64,000 nucleotides of DNA, taken from NCBI GenBank assembly GCA_964478625.1, contig CAYZJH010000003.1:1-64000 (forward strand), read 5' to 3'. The notes below the pieces were generated by a model. It saw only the letters and a list, made by a program, of their open reading frames with translations, was not told the DNA's origin and ran no database searches. Of this stretch, positions 24,719 to 33,012 are shown piece after piece. Both the position numbers and the translations under genes were made by a program. Source of the DNA: SKZT01 sp964478625. Lineage in GTDB: Bacteria; Desulfobacterota; Desulfobacteria; Desulfobacterales; SKZT01. The first letter of the stretch is position 1; the number at the start of each line of letters is the position of its first letter.

Positions 24719-26357
24719 ATTTGAATTCTTCCATTTTGCTGCGACACGCTGCGGCAAAATCTTCCGGGTAGTGACCATTAATCCACCGCAGCTGGGCTTC
24801 ACTGAACGCTCCCGGAGAATGAGGCAATTTAGGTAAAAAAACATAGAGAAGGCGCTGTTGAAAATCTTGAGAATCGAATCTTTTGGCATATTCGATGGTC
24901 GTTACCATTCTTGCCCCCATGTTTGCCAAAATTTTCATGGTGATAAAAATGCCACGGTCAAGGGAATTTCGCAATGATGTGTCTGCTTCCAGAATATTTC
25001 CCACCGGATCAAGACAAATGAGTTGGATTTCCCACTGAGATGTTTGTGCCTTTGGGACAAACACCATCACGTGTCTGTCTTCATATATGATAAGGCTGCA
25101 ATCCCTCTGGGTGTTATCCATTCGTCTATTGTTTCTTATTGCCTGAAAATAACAGTCAAAAAATTCCTTTCCCGTATCCTTCCGAAAGTCATTTATAAAT
25201 TCGGCAATCATGTCACCACAGGCAAAGGAAGGAATTTCGTGTTTACCACTTTGGACCTGAACAGTTGATGGAATCATCGCAAATTGTTGGTGTATTTGCT
25301 GATGCGATGCATGGAGCCTGTATTTGCTCGGAGAAAAGTCAAAACCATAATTCCAGCCCCATAGTGAGCAATTAAAAAATAATGGATCAGTCTTTTTATG
25401 TGATGAGAGGTTTTCAAGGATAGTGAACCTGATTGACTCCATCTGTTCTATGCTGAATCCTTTTCGTTCGCCGGTAAAGGGGATACCCAGTTCTCGCGCA
25501 AGACGGGCATAGGTGCGTTGATAATACAGGTGTCTCATACCGGCCATATCATCAAGTGTCAGATCAAAAAGACGATATCGAATGGCATCATGTGCCATAT
25601 TGGCGGCATAATGTCCCCAGGGAATATAGCTGTTACGCCGGAGGTATTCAAATACATGGGTGTTGTTATGTTTTGACTCTCCCATGATTTCGCTGTTTCC
25701 CTGCACTCCCGGGCGTAAAACCATCACCTTCTTATAGGCATCGGGCAGGTAATAATTGTTGACAAGCGTTTCAAATAATGCACTATTTTTAATTGCCGGC
25801 GTGGCCGATCCATCCTTGTTTTTATAATACATCAGGCCCATGGGAATTTTGCTGCCGGGTTCAAATACCAGTTCACAGGAAATTTTTGCCAGAGCAATCA
25901 GATCCTCAGGATCCGTACCTGTTGAAGCAACGGCTAGAAGCACAGGATCGGGCAAAGATTCAAAAAGGATTTCTCTGTTTTTAAATATTTCAGGATTGTG
26001 CTCAAACCATTTTTCAATAAAACCGGAAAACGACACTTCTGAGACGGCTGGAAGGAAAATCAGCTCCGGGTTTTTGGCTTTTTCATCGGCCCAGTTTTTA
26101 GAAATATATGTGGTGCCGCGAAAGGGAAAAGGATTTGGGATCTCAAAGATTGTATCCGCTGAAAGCTCTTCAATAGATCCGGAAGGAAAATTGGAAAGAT
26201 TTAGATTGGTTTGTCCGTCTGAAAATTGTCCCAAAGGTTCAATAAAATCATTTTCTCTGAAATTATCTGTACAAAATTGCGGTTTGTGAATTCCAAAAAT
26301 GAAATGCCCGGAAGTCGAGACGCAGGTTCTGAGTGCCATGCTATGATTATCTCCCAT
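24717..26357 (-). CDS. Uncharacterised protein with HIT/GalT-like features
   Basis: A 546-residue soluble protein of unknown family. An N-terminal NPFPFRGTTYI (residues about 75-85) resembles the nucleotide-sugar contact in galactose-1-phosphate uridylyltransferases. A His-rich motif LHASHQQIHQQF at about residue 350 is reminiscent of the HIT/GalT catalytic histidine cluster. HVMVFVPKAQTSQWEIQ, around residue 430, is like the second HIT half. The spacing differs from GalT, so this may be a divergent transferase or phosphorylase. The start is ATG 26357, or ATG 26339, which has GGGAG before it. It follows the PAS-LuxR gene by 77 bases. Confidence 0.5.
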   Translation of the reverse strand: MGDNHSMALRTCVSTSGHFIFGIHKPQFCTDNFRENDFIEPLGQFSDGQTNLNLSNFPSGSIEELSADTIFEIPNPFPFRGTTYISKNWADEKAKNPELIFLPAVSEVSFSGFIEKWFEHNPEIFKNREILFESLPDPVLLAVASTGTDPEDLIALAKISCELVFEPGSKIPMGLMYYKNKDGSATPAIKNSALFETLVNNYYLPDAYKKVMVLRPGVQGNSEIMGESKHNNTHVFEYLRRNSYIPWGHYAANMAHDAIRYRLFDLTLDDMAGMRHLYYQRTYARLARELGIPFTGERKGFSIEQMESIRFTILENLSSHKKTDPLFFNCSLWGWNYGFDFSPSKYRLHASHQQIHQQFAMIPSTVQVQSGKHEIPSFACGDMIAEFINDFRKDTGKEFFDCYFQAIRNNRRMDNTQRDCSLIIYEDRHVMVFVPKAQTSQWEIQLICLDPVGNILEADTSLRNSLDRGIFITMKILANMGARMVTTIEYAKRFDSQDFQQRLLYVFLPKLPHSPGAFSEAQLRWINGHYPEDFAAACRSKMEEFK

Positions 26358-26434
26358 GCTCAAACATAATAAACAAGATGGCTATGTTAACCGGTTTTGA
26401 AATTAAAAAGAAGAAAAAAATATATCGAATCTAC

Positions 26435-27340
26435 TCAGGTTAGCGATGATAAATAGGATCGAAGATTGGTCCGATTATTGCTCAGACCGAATTTGGACCT
26501 TAGATTTTTCCGATGAAAGTTGACGGTGGAAAGAGAAATGTTTAACATTTCAGCGATTTCTTTGCTTGATTTGCCATCTCTGATGAGCGCAGAAATTTGA
26601 ATCTCCTGAGGAGTCAAAATGGCGTTCAGTGCAGATAATCTCTTTAAAAAGGGTGAAACAATATCTTTAAGGTGGTTTTCAATAGTATCTAAAATATCTT
26701 TCTGATTTTTTTTGAGGTGTGAGTTTTTCAGTTTTTCCATATAAGGGAAAACAAGATCCTTGATATTGACAAGCACCTTTTGTTCCAGATCGACCCTGTC
26801 TAATTCCCTCTGTTTCAATAGAACTTTTAAAGCGATATTGGTTTCCTCCAATTCTTTTTTTTGCTGCTTTAACTGTTCCGCACTTTGTTTTAGAGATTCT
26901 TCTGCTAATTTCAGGGCTGTTATTTCCTCATGACTTACGATAACTTTAATGGAGTTGGGATCGGAGAGCCTAACAACACGCATATAAAACCAGTGTTTTT
27001 TTCTTGGTGAGTGGCAAGGGTAGTCCAGTAAAAATTCTTTTATGTCTCCATTAATCACCTGTCTGATTCCTTCAGCAGCCTTCCTCCCGATTTCAGCATC
27101 CTCACCGGTTGAGGCATCACAAATATCGAGATAATTAAACCCAATCGAATCGAAATCGTTTTTCATGTGGTTATCATTGGCGAATCTTTGCCACGCCCTG
27201 TTGGTGGCCAGTATAATTCCCTTGTGGTCCAAAATGGCAATATTGGCTGATAAGGAATCAAAAATGGTTTTAGCTAAAGGGTCATTTAGTCCTAGGGTTT
27301 TATTTGATGATGAGTGGTGTATCGGATTTGCTTCGTTCAT
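26435..27340 (-). CDS. PAS domain LuxR-family transcription regulator
   Basis: A 301-residue regulator: a PAS domain (about 25-145, IAILDHKGIILATNRAWQRF), a coiled coil (about 145-220) and a C-terminal LuxR/FixJ helix-turn-helix (LTPQEIQISALIRDGKSSKEIA, then ISLSTVNFHRKNLRSKFGL). It has no receiver domain, so the signal probably enters through PAS. The ATG at 27340 is chosen since AGAGAACAG precedes it, whereas the ATG at 27397 has no ribosome site. It probably controls itself and the HIT/GalT-like gene downstream; the facing U32 gene is divergent. Confidence 0.9.
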   Translation of the reverse strand: MNEANPIHHSSSNKTLGLNDPLAKTIFDSLSANIAILDHKGIILATNRAWQRFANDNHMKNDFDSIGFNYLDICDASTGEDAEIGRKAAEGIRQVINGDIKEFLLDYPCHSPRKKHWFYMRVVRLSDPNSIKVIVSHEEITALKLAEESLKQSAEQLKQQKKELEETNIALKVLLKQRELDRVDLEQKVLVNIKDLVFPYMEKLKNSHLKKNQKDILDTIENHLKDIVSPFLKRLSALNAILTPQEIQISALIRDGKSSKEIAEMLNISLSTVNFHRKNLRSKFGLSNNRTNLRSYLSSLT

Positions 27341-27502
27341 TTTTTCTGTTCTCTTCAAAAATGTTTTTTTCTTGATTCTATCAAATTTAAAGCCCATAAT
27401 GCAAAAATAATGTGGTTGAATACAAAATTATTCTTTCGCATGTTGAATTAAATACTGGTCGAAAATTTTTTAAATTTTTCACGAAAATGATCTATAAATT
27501 TG

Positions 27503-29497
27503 ATGGCTGAAACAAACCTAAATGAAATCGACCAAAACTTTTTTCCGGAAATTCTTGCACCTGCCGGAAACACTGCTTCTTTTTTGGCTGCCCTGGCCGC
27601 TGGTGCTGATGCTGTTTATTGTGGCCTCAAAGCCTTTTCAGCAAGGATGGCCTCTGACAATTTTCACATGGAGGAGTTGGCAAGGCTAACAAATCTGGCA
27701 CACGAAAAAGGCACGAAAGTATATGTGACGCTAAACACTCTGCTCAAAACCACAGAACTTCCAACCATGGCTGAAATCTTATATTGGTTAAGCCGCCAGG
27801 TTAAGCCCGATGCCCTGATTATTCAGGATCTGGCCTTACTACAACTGGCTAAACAAACTAATTACCAAGGCGAACTTCACTTTTCAACACTGGCCAATTT
27901 AAGTTTTCCCTCAACATTGCGGGTTGCCGATCAAACTTTAAAAATCAATCGGATAGTTCTTCCCAGGGAACTTCATATTGATGAGATTAAATCCATGGCT
28001 GAAGCTTGTCCCCAAAGAGTAGGTCTTGAAGTTTTTGTGCATGGGGCTTTATGCTACGGGGTTTCAGGACGCTGTTACTGGAGCAGTTTTCTGGGAGGAA
28101 AAAGTGGACTCAGAGGAAGATGTGTACAGCCTTGCAGGAGAAGGTATAGTCATCATGGAAAAAATGAGCGCTATTTCTCGTGCATGGACCTGAGTCTGGA
28201 TGTGTTGGTAAAAGTTTTGGCCACCATCCCTGAAATTAAGGCCTGGAAAATTGAAGGGAGAAAAAAAGGGCCACACTATGTATATTATACCACACGCGCG
28301 TACCGCCTGTTGCGTGACCAGGGGAGTGAACCCCAAGCCAAAAAGGAAGCATTAGAACTCCTTGCATATGTGTTGGGGCGGCAGGGCAGTCATTATTTTT
28401 TTCTTCCCCAAAGGCCTCAGAACCCCATTAATTCAGAAAGGCAAACTGGTTCAGGGCTGTTGATAGGCCATATCAAAGGCGGGAAAAATCAGCCTTACCT
28501 GGTTCCTAGGGAACAGTTATTCGGCGGAGATCTGCTTCGTGTCGGTTATGAGGACGATAAGTGGCATACGTTGATCAGGGTCAATAAGTGGGTTCCCAAA
28601 AATGGGAGGTTGGTCATTGAAAAACAGACCGGTCTCAAAATGATTGGAAATATACCGGTTTTTTTGATTGATCGAAGGGAGCCTGAACTTGATAAGCAGA
28701 TCAGTAATCTTCAAAAAGAGTTGAACCTGCTTGTTTTGCCGAAGACGAATTTCGGAAAATTTAAATTTTCCGAAACCAAGCCGAGGCACGCGAAAGGTCG
28801 ATACAAAGAAATGAAGGTTTTCAGAAATTTCATGAAAACCATGCCGTCGGGACGTGTGGGGATCTGGCTAAACGGGGATATTCCCGAACCTGGTTTGAAA
28901 CAGAACGTGACTCATTATTGGTGGTGGCTTCCTCCCGTCATATGGCCTGAGGAGGAAGCTCAATTCAAATCGATTGTAAATTGGATTTTGGATCAGGGTG
29001 GAAAGTTTTTCGTACTAAATGCTCCGTGGCAGACTTCACTTTTTGCTTCGCCTAAAAAATTAAATTTATGGGCAGGACCCTTTTGCAATGCCGCCAATCC
29101 CCTGGCTTTTTTGATGTTAAAGAAAATGGGTTTTAAAGGTGCCATTGTCAGTCCTGAATTAGGAGGTGACGATTTACTGAAGTTGCCCTCCTTGAGTCCT
29201 ATCGAATTGGGGGTCGTATCATTTGGTAGCTGGCCATTTTGTATTTCGAGGACCCTGTGCGAGGACATGGAGCTTGGTAAAATCTTTTCAAGCCCTAAGG
29301 GAGAAGAGGCTTGGGTGCAGAAATACGGTAAGAACTACTGGGTGTATCCCAACTGGAAGCTGGATATTCGGAACCGGATAAGCGAATTGATGCAGGCTGG
29401 ATTTTCCCTTTACATAAGCATCTCAGAACCGATACCCAAAGGGATTAAACTAAAAAAACGACAGGGCCAGTGGAATTGGGATATTGGCTTGTCTTGA
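27503..29497 (+). CDS. Peptidase U32 family protein
   Basis: A large (664-residue) member of the U32 family. The N-terminal barrel begins EILAPAGNTASFLAALAAGADAVYCGL. The family's four-cysteine cluster lies between about residues 180 and 215 (CYGVSGRCYWSS, then GLRGRCVQPCRR), suited to a 4Fe-4S centre. U32 proteins such as RlhA, TrhP and UbiU/V act in prephenate-dependent RNA or ubiquinone hydroxylation, so true peptidase activity is doubtful. The C-terminal half has a second domain that I do not recognise. ATG 27503 is preferred to TTG 27500. Codon use is like the neighbours'. Confidence 0.85.
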   Translation: MAETNLNEIDQNFFPEILAPAGNTASFLAALAAGADAVYCGLKAFSARMASDNFHMEELARLTNLAHEKGTKVYVTLNTLLKTTELPTMAEILYWLSRQVKPDALIIQDLALLQLAKQTNYQGELHFSTLANLSFPSTLRVADQTLKINRIVLPRELHIDEIKSMAEACPQRVGLEVFVHGALCYGVSGRCYWSSFLGGKSGLRGRCVQPCRRRYSHHGKNERYFSCMDLSLDVLVKVLATIPEIKAWKIEGRKKGPHYVYYTTRAYRLLRDQGSEPQAKKEALELLAYVLGRQGSHYFFLPQRPQNPINSERQTGSGLLIGHIKGGKNQPYLVPREQLFGGDLLRVGYEDDKWHTLIRVNKWVPKNGRLVIEKQTGLKMIGNIPVFLIDRREPELDKQISNLQKELNLLVLPKTNFGKFKFSETKPRHAKGRYKEMKVFRNFMKTMPSGRVGIWLNGDIPEPGLKQNVTHYWWWLPPVIWPEEEAQFKSIVNWILDQGGKFFVLNAPWQTSLFASPKKLNLWAGPFCNAANPLAFLMLKKMGFKGAIVSPELGGDDLLKLPSLSPIELGVVSFGSWPFCISRTLCEDMELGKIFSSPKGEEAWVQKYGKNYWVYPNWKLDIRNRISELMQAGFSLYISISEPIPKGIKLKKRQGQWNWDIGLS

Positions 29498-29524
29498 CCT
29501 TTTAGGATAACCAAGAGGAAAGAT

Positions 29525-29914
29525 ATGGCGAGAATTTTAATTATTGATGATGATGATCAGGTCCGAAAAATGTTGCGGCTTACTTTGAATGCAGCAGGAT
29601 TTGATGTTGTTGAGGCCCAGGATGGAAAAATTGCCATGAAACTTTTTCATCAGGACCCTTTGGATCTAGTGATCACAGATCTGATCATGCCGGAAAAGGA
29701 AGGTATTGAAACGATCATCGAACTAAAAAGAGATTTTCCCAAAGTTCCGATTATTGCCATTTCAGGTGGGGGACGAATTGACCCTAATGATTATCTTGTT
29801 TTGGCCAAAAAATTGGGTGCTCAAATTACTTTGGAAAAACCTTTTAGTCGAAAAGACATTATCAATGCGGTAAACCAATTGATCACATCCGAAGGAAATT
29901 TCCCCGAAAGATAG
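29525..29914 (+). CDS. Single-domain response regulator
   Basis: A 129-residue stand-alone receiver with a D-D-D-D stretch at residues 8-11, phospho-acceptor Asp52 (ITDLIMP), the switch Ser (AISGGGRID) and the conserved Lys in LEKPF. No output domain is present. AAGAGGAAAG precedes the ATG. It lies 5 bases before waaC and 27 bases after the U32 gene. The reason for the pairing with an LPS heptosyltransferase gene is not clear. Its partner kinase is not nearby. Confidence 0.93.
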   Translation: MARILIIDDDDQVRKMLRLTLNAAGFDVVEAQDGKIAMKLFHQDPLDLVITDLIMPEKEGIETIIELKRDFPKVPIIAISGGGRIDPNDYLVLAKKLGAQITLEKPFSRKDIINAVNQLITSEGNFPER

Positions 29915-29919
29915 GCTTG

Positions 29920-30978
29920 ATGAACATTTTAATTGTTAAAACAAGCGCCATCGGAGATGTTACCCACACACTACCTGCTTTAAACGCATTAAGACGTCAT
30001 TTTCCAAAAGCACATATTGCCTGGCTTGTGGAAGAAGCTGCTGCGGAAATTTTAAAGGGACATCCTTCTCTGGACCGAGTCCTGATATGCAGAAGAAAAC
30101 AGTGGATCCAGGATTTTTCAAAACCGGTTTCATTTTTCAAAATTTTAAAGGAAATCCGTGATTTTATCAAAAATCTGAGAGATACGGAATATGACCTGGT
30201 GATCGATTTTCAGGGTCTTCTAAAGAGTGGTATCTGGGTATATTTAACCCGGGGCAAACGCAAAGTAGGTTTTGGCCCGGGGATGGATCACGCTGAGCAT
30301 AGTTACATTTTTTTAAATGAAAGAGTGCCTGCGGTCAGTATGGAACATCATGCAGTCGATCGGGAATTGATGCTCCTTTCTGCAATAGGTGTTCCTTGCA
30401 GCAGTATTGAGTTTGGATTGCCGGTCGGTCCCATGGACTGTCAAAAAATAAAAAGCCTGCTGAAGTCTTTTAAGATTTCTGAAACCGATCAGGTTGTTGC
30501 CATTAACCCGATGGCCAAATGGGATACGAAATTGTGGCAAAGTCAAAAATTTGCTCAAGTGGCCGACCGGCTTTGTCAAAGAGGATTCAAAGTGTGTTTC
30601 ACCGGTGCCAAAAGTGACATGGGTGAAATTGAAAAAATACTTTCTTTTATGACCTGTGGCGCAGTCAATCTTGCAGGCAAAACCACCCTGAAAACCCTGG
30701 CGGCTTTATATCAAAGAGCGGAATTTGTTTTAACCACTGATACCGGTCCGATGCATATTGCTGCTGCAATGAACAAGCCGGTGGTTGCTCTTTTCGGTCC
30801 GACCGCCCCCTGGCGCACAGGCCCATATGGTAAAATACACCAAATCCTCAGAGCAAAGATGGATTGCAGCCCCTGCTTTAAAAGATTTTGTCCCACAACA
30901 GCGTGCATGAATAACATTACGGTTGATATGGCAATGGAAAAAATTGAAGAGGTCCTCTCGGCTGCCAGTCCCAAATAG
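29920..30978 (+). CDS. waaC: Lipopolysaccharide heptosyltransferase I
   Basis: GT9-family enzyme (352 residues from ATG 29920) that adds the first heptose to Kdo2-lipid A from ADP-heptose. Landmarks are the N-terminal ILIVKTSAIGDVTHTLPAL, where the Asp is the catalytic base, the central INPMAKWDTKLW, and the donor-side TTDTGPMHIAAAMNKPVVALFGPT. These match WaaC rather than WaaF. A short CSPCFKRFCPTTACM segment near the end is typical of anaerobe members. With RfaE2 in this window it supports a heptose-containing LPS core. Confidence 0.92.
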   Translation: MNILIVKTSAIGDVTHTLPALNALRRHFPKAHIAWLVEEAAAEILKGHPSLDRVLICRRKQWIQDFSKPVSFFKILKEIRDFIKNLRDTEYDLVIDFQGLLKSGIWVYLTRGKRKVGFGPGMDHAEHSYIFLNERVPAVSMEHHAVDRELMLLSAIGVPCSSIEFGLPVGPMDCQKIKSLLKSFKISETDQVVAINPMAKWDTKLWQSQKFAQVADRLCQRGFKVCFTGAKSDMGEIEKILSFMTCGAVNLAGKTTLKTLAALYQRAEFVLTTDTGPMHIAAAMNKPVVALFGPTAPWRTGPYGKIHQILRAKMDCSPCFKRFCPTTACMNNITVDMAMEKIEEVLSAASPK

Positions 30979-30990
30979 TGTTGACGGGAC

Positions 30991-31401
30991 TTAGCGTTCA
31001 CCAAGTTTTTTTTCAAGATCCTTTTTGAGTTTTTGTTCTATTTCGGCAAACAGATTTTTTTTCTTTGCAGCTTGTTCGGCTTTAATGGATTCGAATTTTT
31101 TTGAACGTTCTTTTTGTGCCGTTTGAAATTTCTCAAGTTCATGGGCAAGTTTGTCTTCCTGCTCACCCCGCTCAATATTTTCGATGGCCAGGTGGTTTTG
31201 AATAAAAACGCGCGTGCCGAAAGCCCCCTGAGTGATATCGATAATACCCAAATCCTTGAGTCTGCGAAAAATAAGATTGCCCTGTTCGATTGAAAAAGAT
31301 AACATCCGGCAGATCTTTTCTATTGATGGAGAAGTGCCTTCTTGATATTCAATCAATCGGATGGCTGAAACAATGAGATGTGCCTTTTTATATAAATCCA
31401 T
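30991..31401 (-). CDS. Winged-helix-like protein with charged C-terminal coil
   Basis: A 136-residue protein. The first 75 residues read like a winged-helix domain: a helix from LYKKAHLIVSAIRLIEYQ, then SPSIEKICRMLSFSIEQGNLIFRRLKDLGII as a helix-turn-helix with a wing (GAFGTRVFIQ). The remaining 60 residues are a highly charged coiled coil (EKFQTAQKERSKKFESIKAE...). It may bind DNA or RNA and oligomerise through the coil. ATG 31401 is used; a TTG lies 2 codons earlier. It is convergent with waaC. No named family is recognised. Confidence 0.65.
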   Translation of the reverse strand: MDLYKKAHLIVSAIRLIEYQEGTSPSIEKICRMLSFSIEQGNLIFRRLKDLGIIDITQGAFGTRVFIQNHLAIENIERGEQEDKLAHELEKFQTAQKERSKKFESIKAEQAAKKKNLFAEIEQKLKKDLEKKLGER

Positions 31402-31524
31402 AGTCAAATATGCGCCAATTTTTATGTAAGTGTATTGCTCTGATTTTTTTCTTATCCCTGCTGCCAGGCTTCGATTTTTTATCCAAGCAGGTAATCCTGT
31501 TGGTTGGGCTCATGAATCCTCCAC

Positions 31525-31576
31525 CTTGACAGAAATATTTAAGGAGAGTAACATCCATTTTTTTGTTTTGTCAAGG
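31525..31576 (+). promoter_or_regulatory. Candidate eno promoter inside an inverted repeat
   Basis: TTGACA (31527-31532), a 17-base spacer and TAACAT (31550-31555, 4 of 6) form a good sigma-70 promoter for eno, 75 bases before its start codon. An exact 8-bp inverted repeat, CCTTGACA (31525-31532) and TGTCAAGG (31569-31576), flanks it, so a regulator could bind across the promoter. The rest of the 228-base gap shows nothing further. Confidence 0.55.
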
Positions 31577-31629
31577 TAGCAGAAGGGGTTGGATTTTCGA
31601 TAAAGACCAAAAATCAGGGGGATAGGAAC

Positions 31630-32907
31630 ATGACAGAAATAGTTGACGTAAAAGCCAGAGAAATTTTGGACTCCAGAGGCAATCCGACTGTTGAAGTCGA
31701 TGTTTTTCTAGCGTCAGGGGCTGTTGGACGGGCGGCTGTGCCTTCGGGAGCTTCTACCGGAACACGTGAAGCTTTGGAACTCAGAGATCAGGACAACTTG
31801 CGCTATGGTGGAAAAGGGGTTTTGACCGCCGTAAAAAATGTGACCGAGGAAATTGCCTCTGCTGTGAATGGCATCGATGCTTCGAACCAGATGGTATTGG
31901 ATCGTGTTTTAATTGAACTGGATGGCACTCCCAACAAATCGCGGATAGGTGCAAATGCCATGCTGGGAGTCTCCATGGCTGCCGCCAGAGCAGTGGCCAA
32001 AGCGTACGGTCTACCCCTTTATCGATATATCGGCGGCATAAATGCCAGATATCTTCCAATCCCAATGATGAATATCATCAATGGAGGGGCGCATGCGTCC
32101 AACAACTTGGATATCCAAGAGTTCATGATCATGCCGGTGGGTGCCGATAGTATGGTCAAGGCTGTTCAAATGGGTGCAGAAACATTTCATGCACTGAAAA
32201 AGATCCTGAAAGAAAAAGGAGTCAGTACTGCCGTTGGAGATGAGGGGGGCTTTGCTCCGGATCTGGAATCCAATGAGGCAGCTATCCAAAATATTCTCCA
32301 AGCCGTCGAATCTGCCGGGTATCAACCAGGGCACGATATCGGGCTTGCCATGGACTGTGCGGCAAGCGAATTTTTTAAAAACGGCAAGTACCAGTTAAAA
32401 TCAGAAAAAAAGTCCTTAACAGCTGAAGCCATGGTCGATTATTATGAGATGCTGATAGATAAATATCCGATTCTTTCTATCGAAGACGGGCTTGCCGAGC
32501 AGGACTGGAAGGGTTGGGAAATGATGACCGATCGCCTTGGCGGAACGATTCAGATTGTGGGTGATGATATTTTTGTGACCAATCCGGAAATTTTTTCCAA
32601 GGGCATTGACGAAGGTATTGCCAATGCGATTCTTATCAAGCTCAATCAGATCGGAACCCTGACCGAAACTCTTGATGCCATCGAGATGGCCAAACAAAAC
32701 GGTTATATGACCATAATTTCTCATCGCTCCGGAGAGACCGAAGACCCATTCATTGCCGATCTTGTTGTCGGGGTTAACGGTGGACAAATAAAAACAGGTT
32801 CCATGTCAAGATCGGACAGGGTCGCGAAATATAACCAGTTGATTCGAATTGAAGAAGAACTTGGAGCGGCAGCCCTGTTTTCGGATTTCCTTTTTACTTC
32901 TGAATAA
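31630..32907 (+). CDS. eno: Enolase
   Basis: Interconverts 2-phosphoglycerate and phosphoenolpyruvate in glycolysis/gluconeogenesis. The N-terminal ARE..DSRGNPTVEVDV, the substrate loop GAStGTREALE, the metal and catalytic residues in GDEGGFAPDL and DCAASEF, and the KLNQIGTLTETL and SHRSGETED motifs are all present. The 425-residue length is normal. GGGGGATAGGA lies just before the ATG. pyrG follows after 94 bases, and the pair may be co-transcribed. Confidence 0.98.
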   Translation: MTEIVDVKAREILDSRGNPTVEVDVFLASGAVGRAAVPSGASTGTREALELRDQDNLRYGGKGVLTAVKNVTEEIASAVNGIDASNQMVLDRVLIELDGTPNKSRIGANAMLGVSMAAARAVAKAYGLPLYRYIGGINARYLPIPMMNIINGGAHASNNLDIQEFMIMPVGADSMVKAVQMGAETFHALKKILKEKGVSTAVGDEGGFAPDLESNEAAIQNILQAVESAGYQPGHDIGLAMDCAASEFFKNGKYQLKSEKKSLTAEAMVDYYEMLIDKYPILSIEDGLAEQDWKGWEMMTDRLGGTIQIVGDDIFVTNPEIFSKGIDEGIANAILIKLNQIGTLTETLDAIEMAKQNGYMTIISHRSGETEDPFIADLVVGVNGGQIKTGSMSRSDRVAKYNQLIRIEEELGAAALFSDFLFTSE

Positions 32908-32964
32908 AAAGGGTTATTCAGGTAGCGTATCAATTAAAAGACCTTTGGGACTTTGTGATCTGTT

Positions 32965-33012
32965 ATGACGTTTCGAGGGAAAATTAAGCCGAGGGTAATC
33001 CATGACGTTTAA
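32965..33012 (+). other. Short upstream reading frame overlapping the pyrG start
   Basis: ATG at 32965 opens a 15-codon frame (MTFRGKIKPRVIHDV) whose TAA at 33010-33012 lies just inside pyrG. The nine bases ATGACGTTT occur twice, at its own start and at the pyrG start (33002), so one may be a duplication of the other. No strong ribosome site precedes it. A leader peptide that affects pyrG translation is possible but unproven. Confidence 0.3.

Noticed and set aside
30979..31000. Possible intrinsic terminator between waaC and the convergent winged-helix gene
   Set aside because: No stem of useful length or T-run is visible in the short gap.
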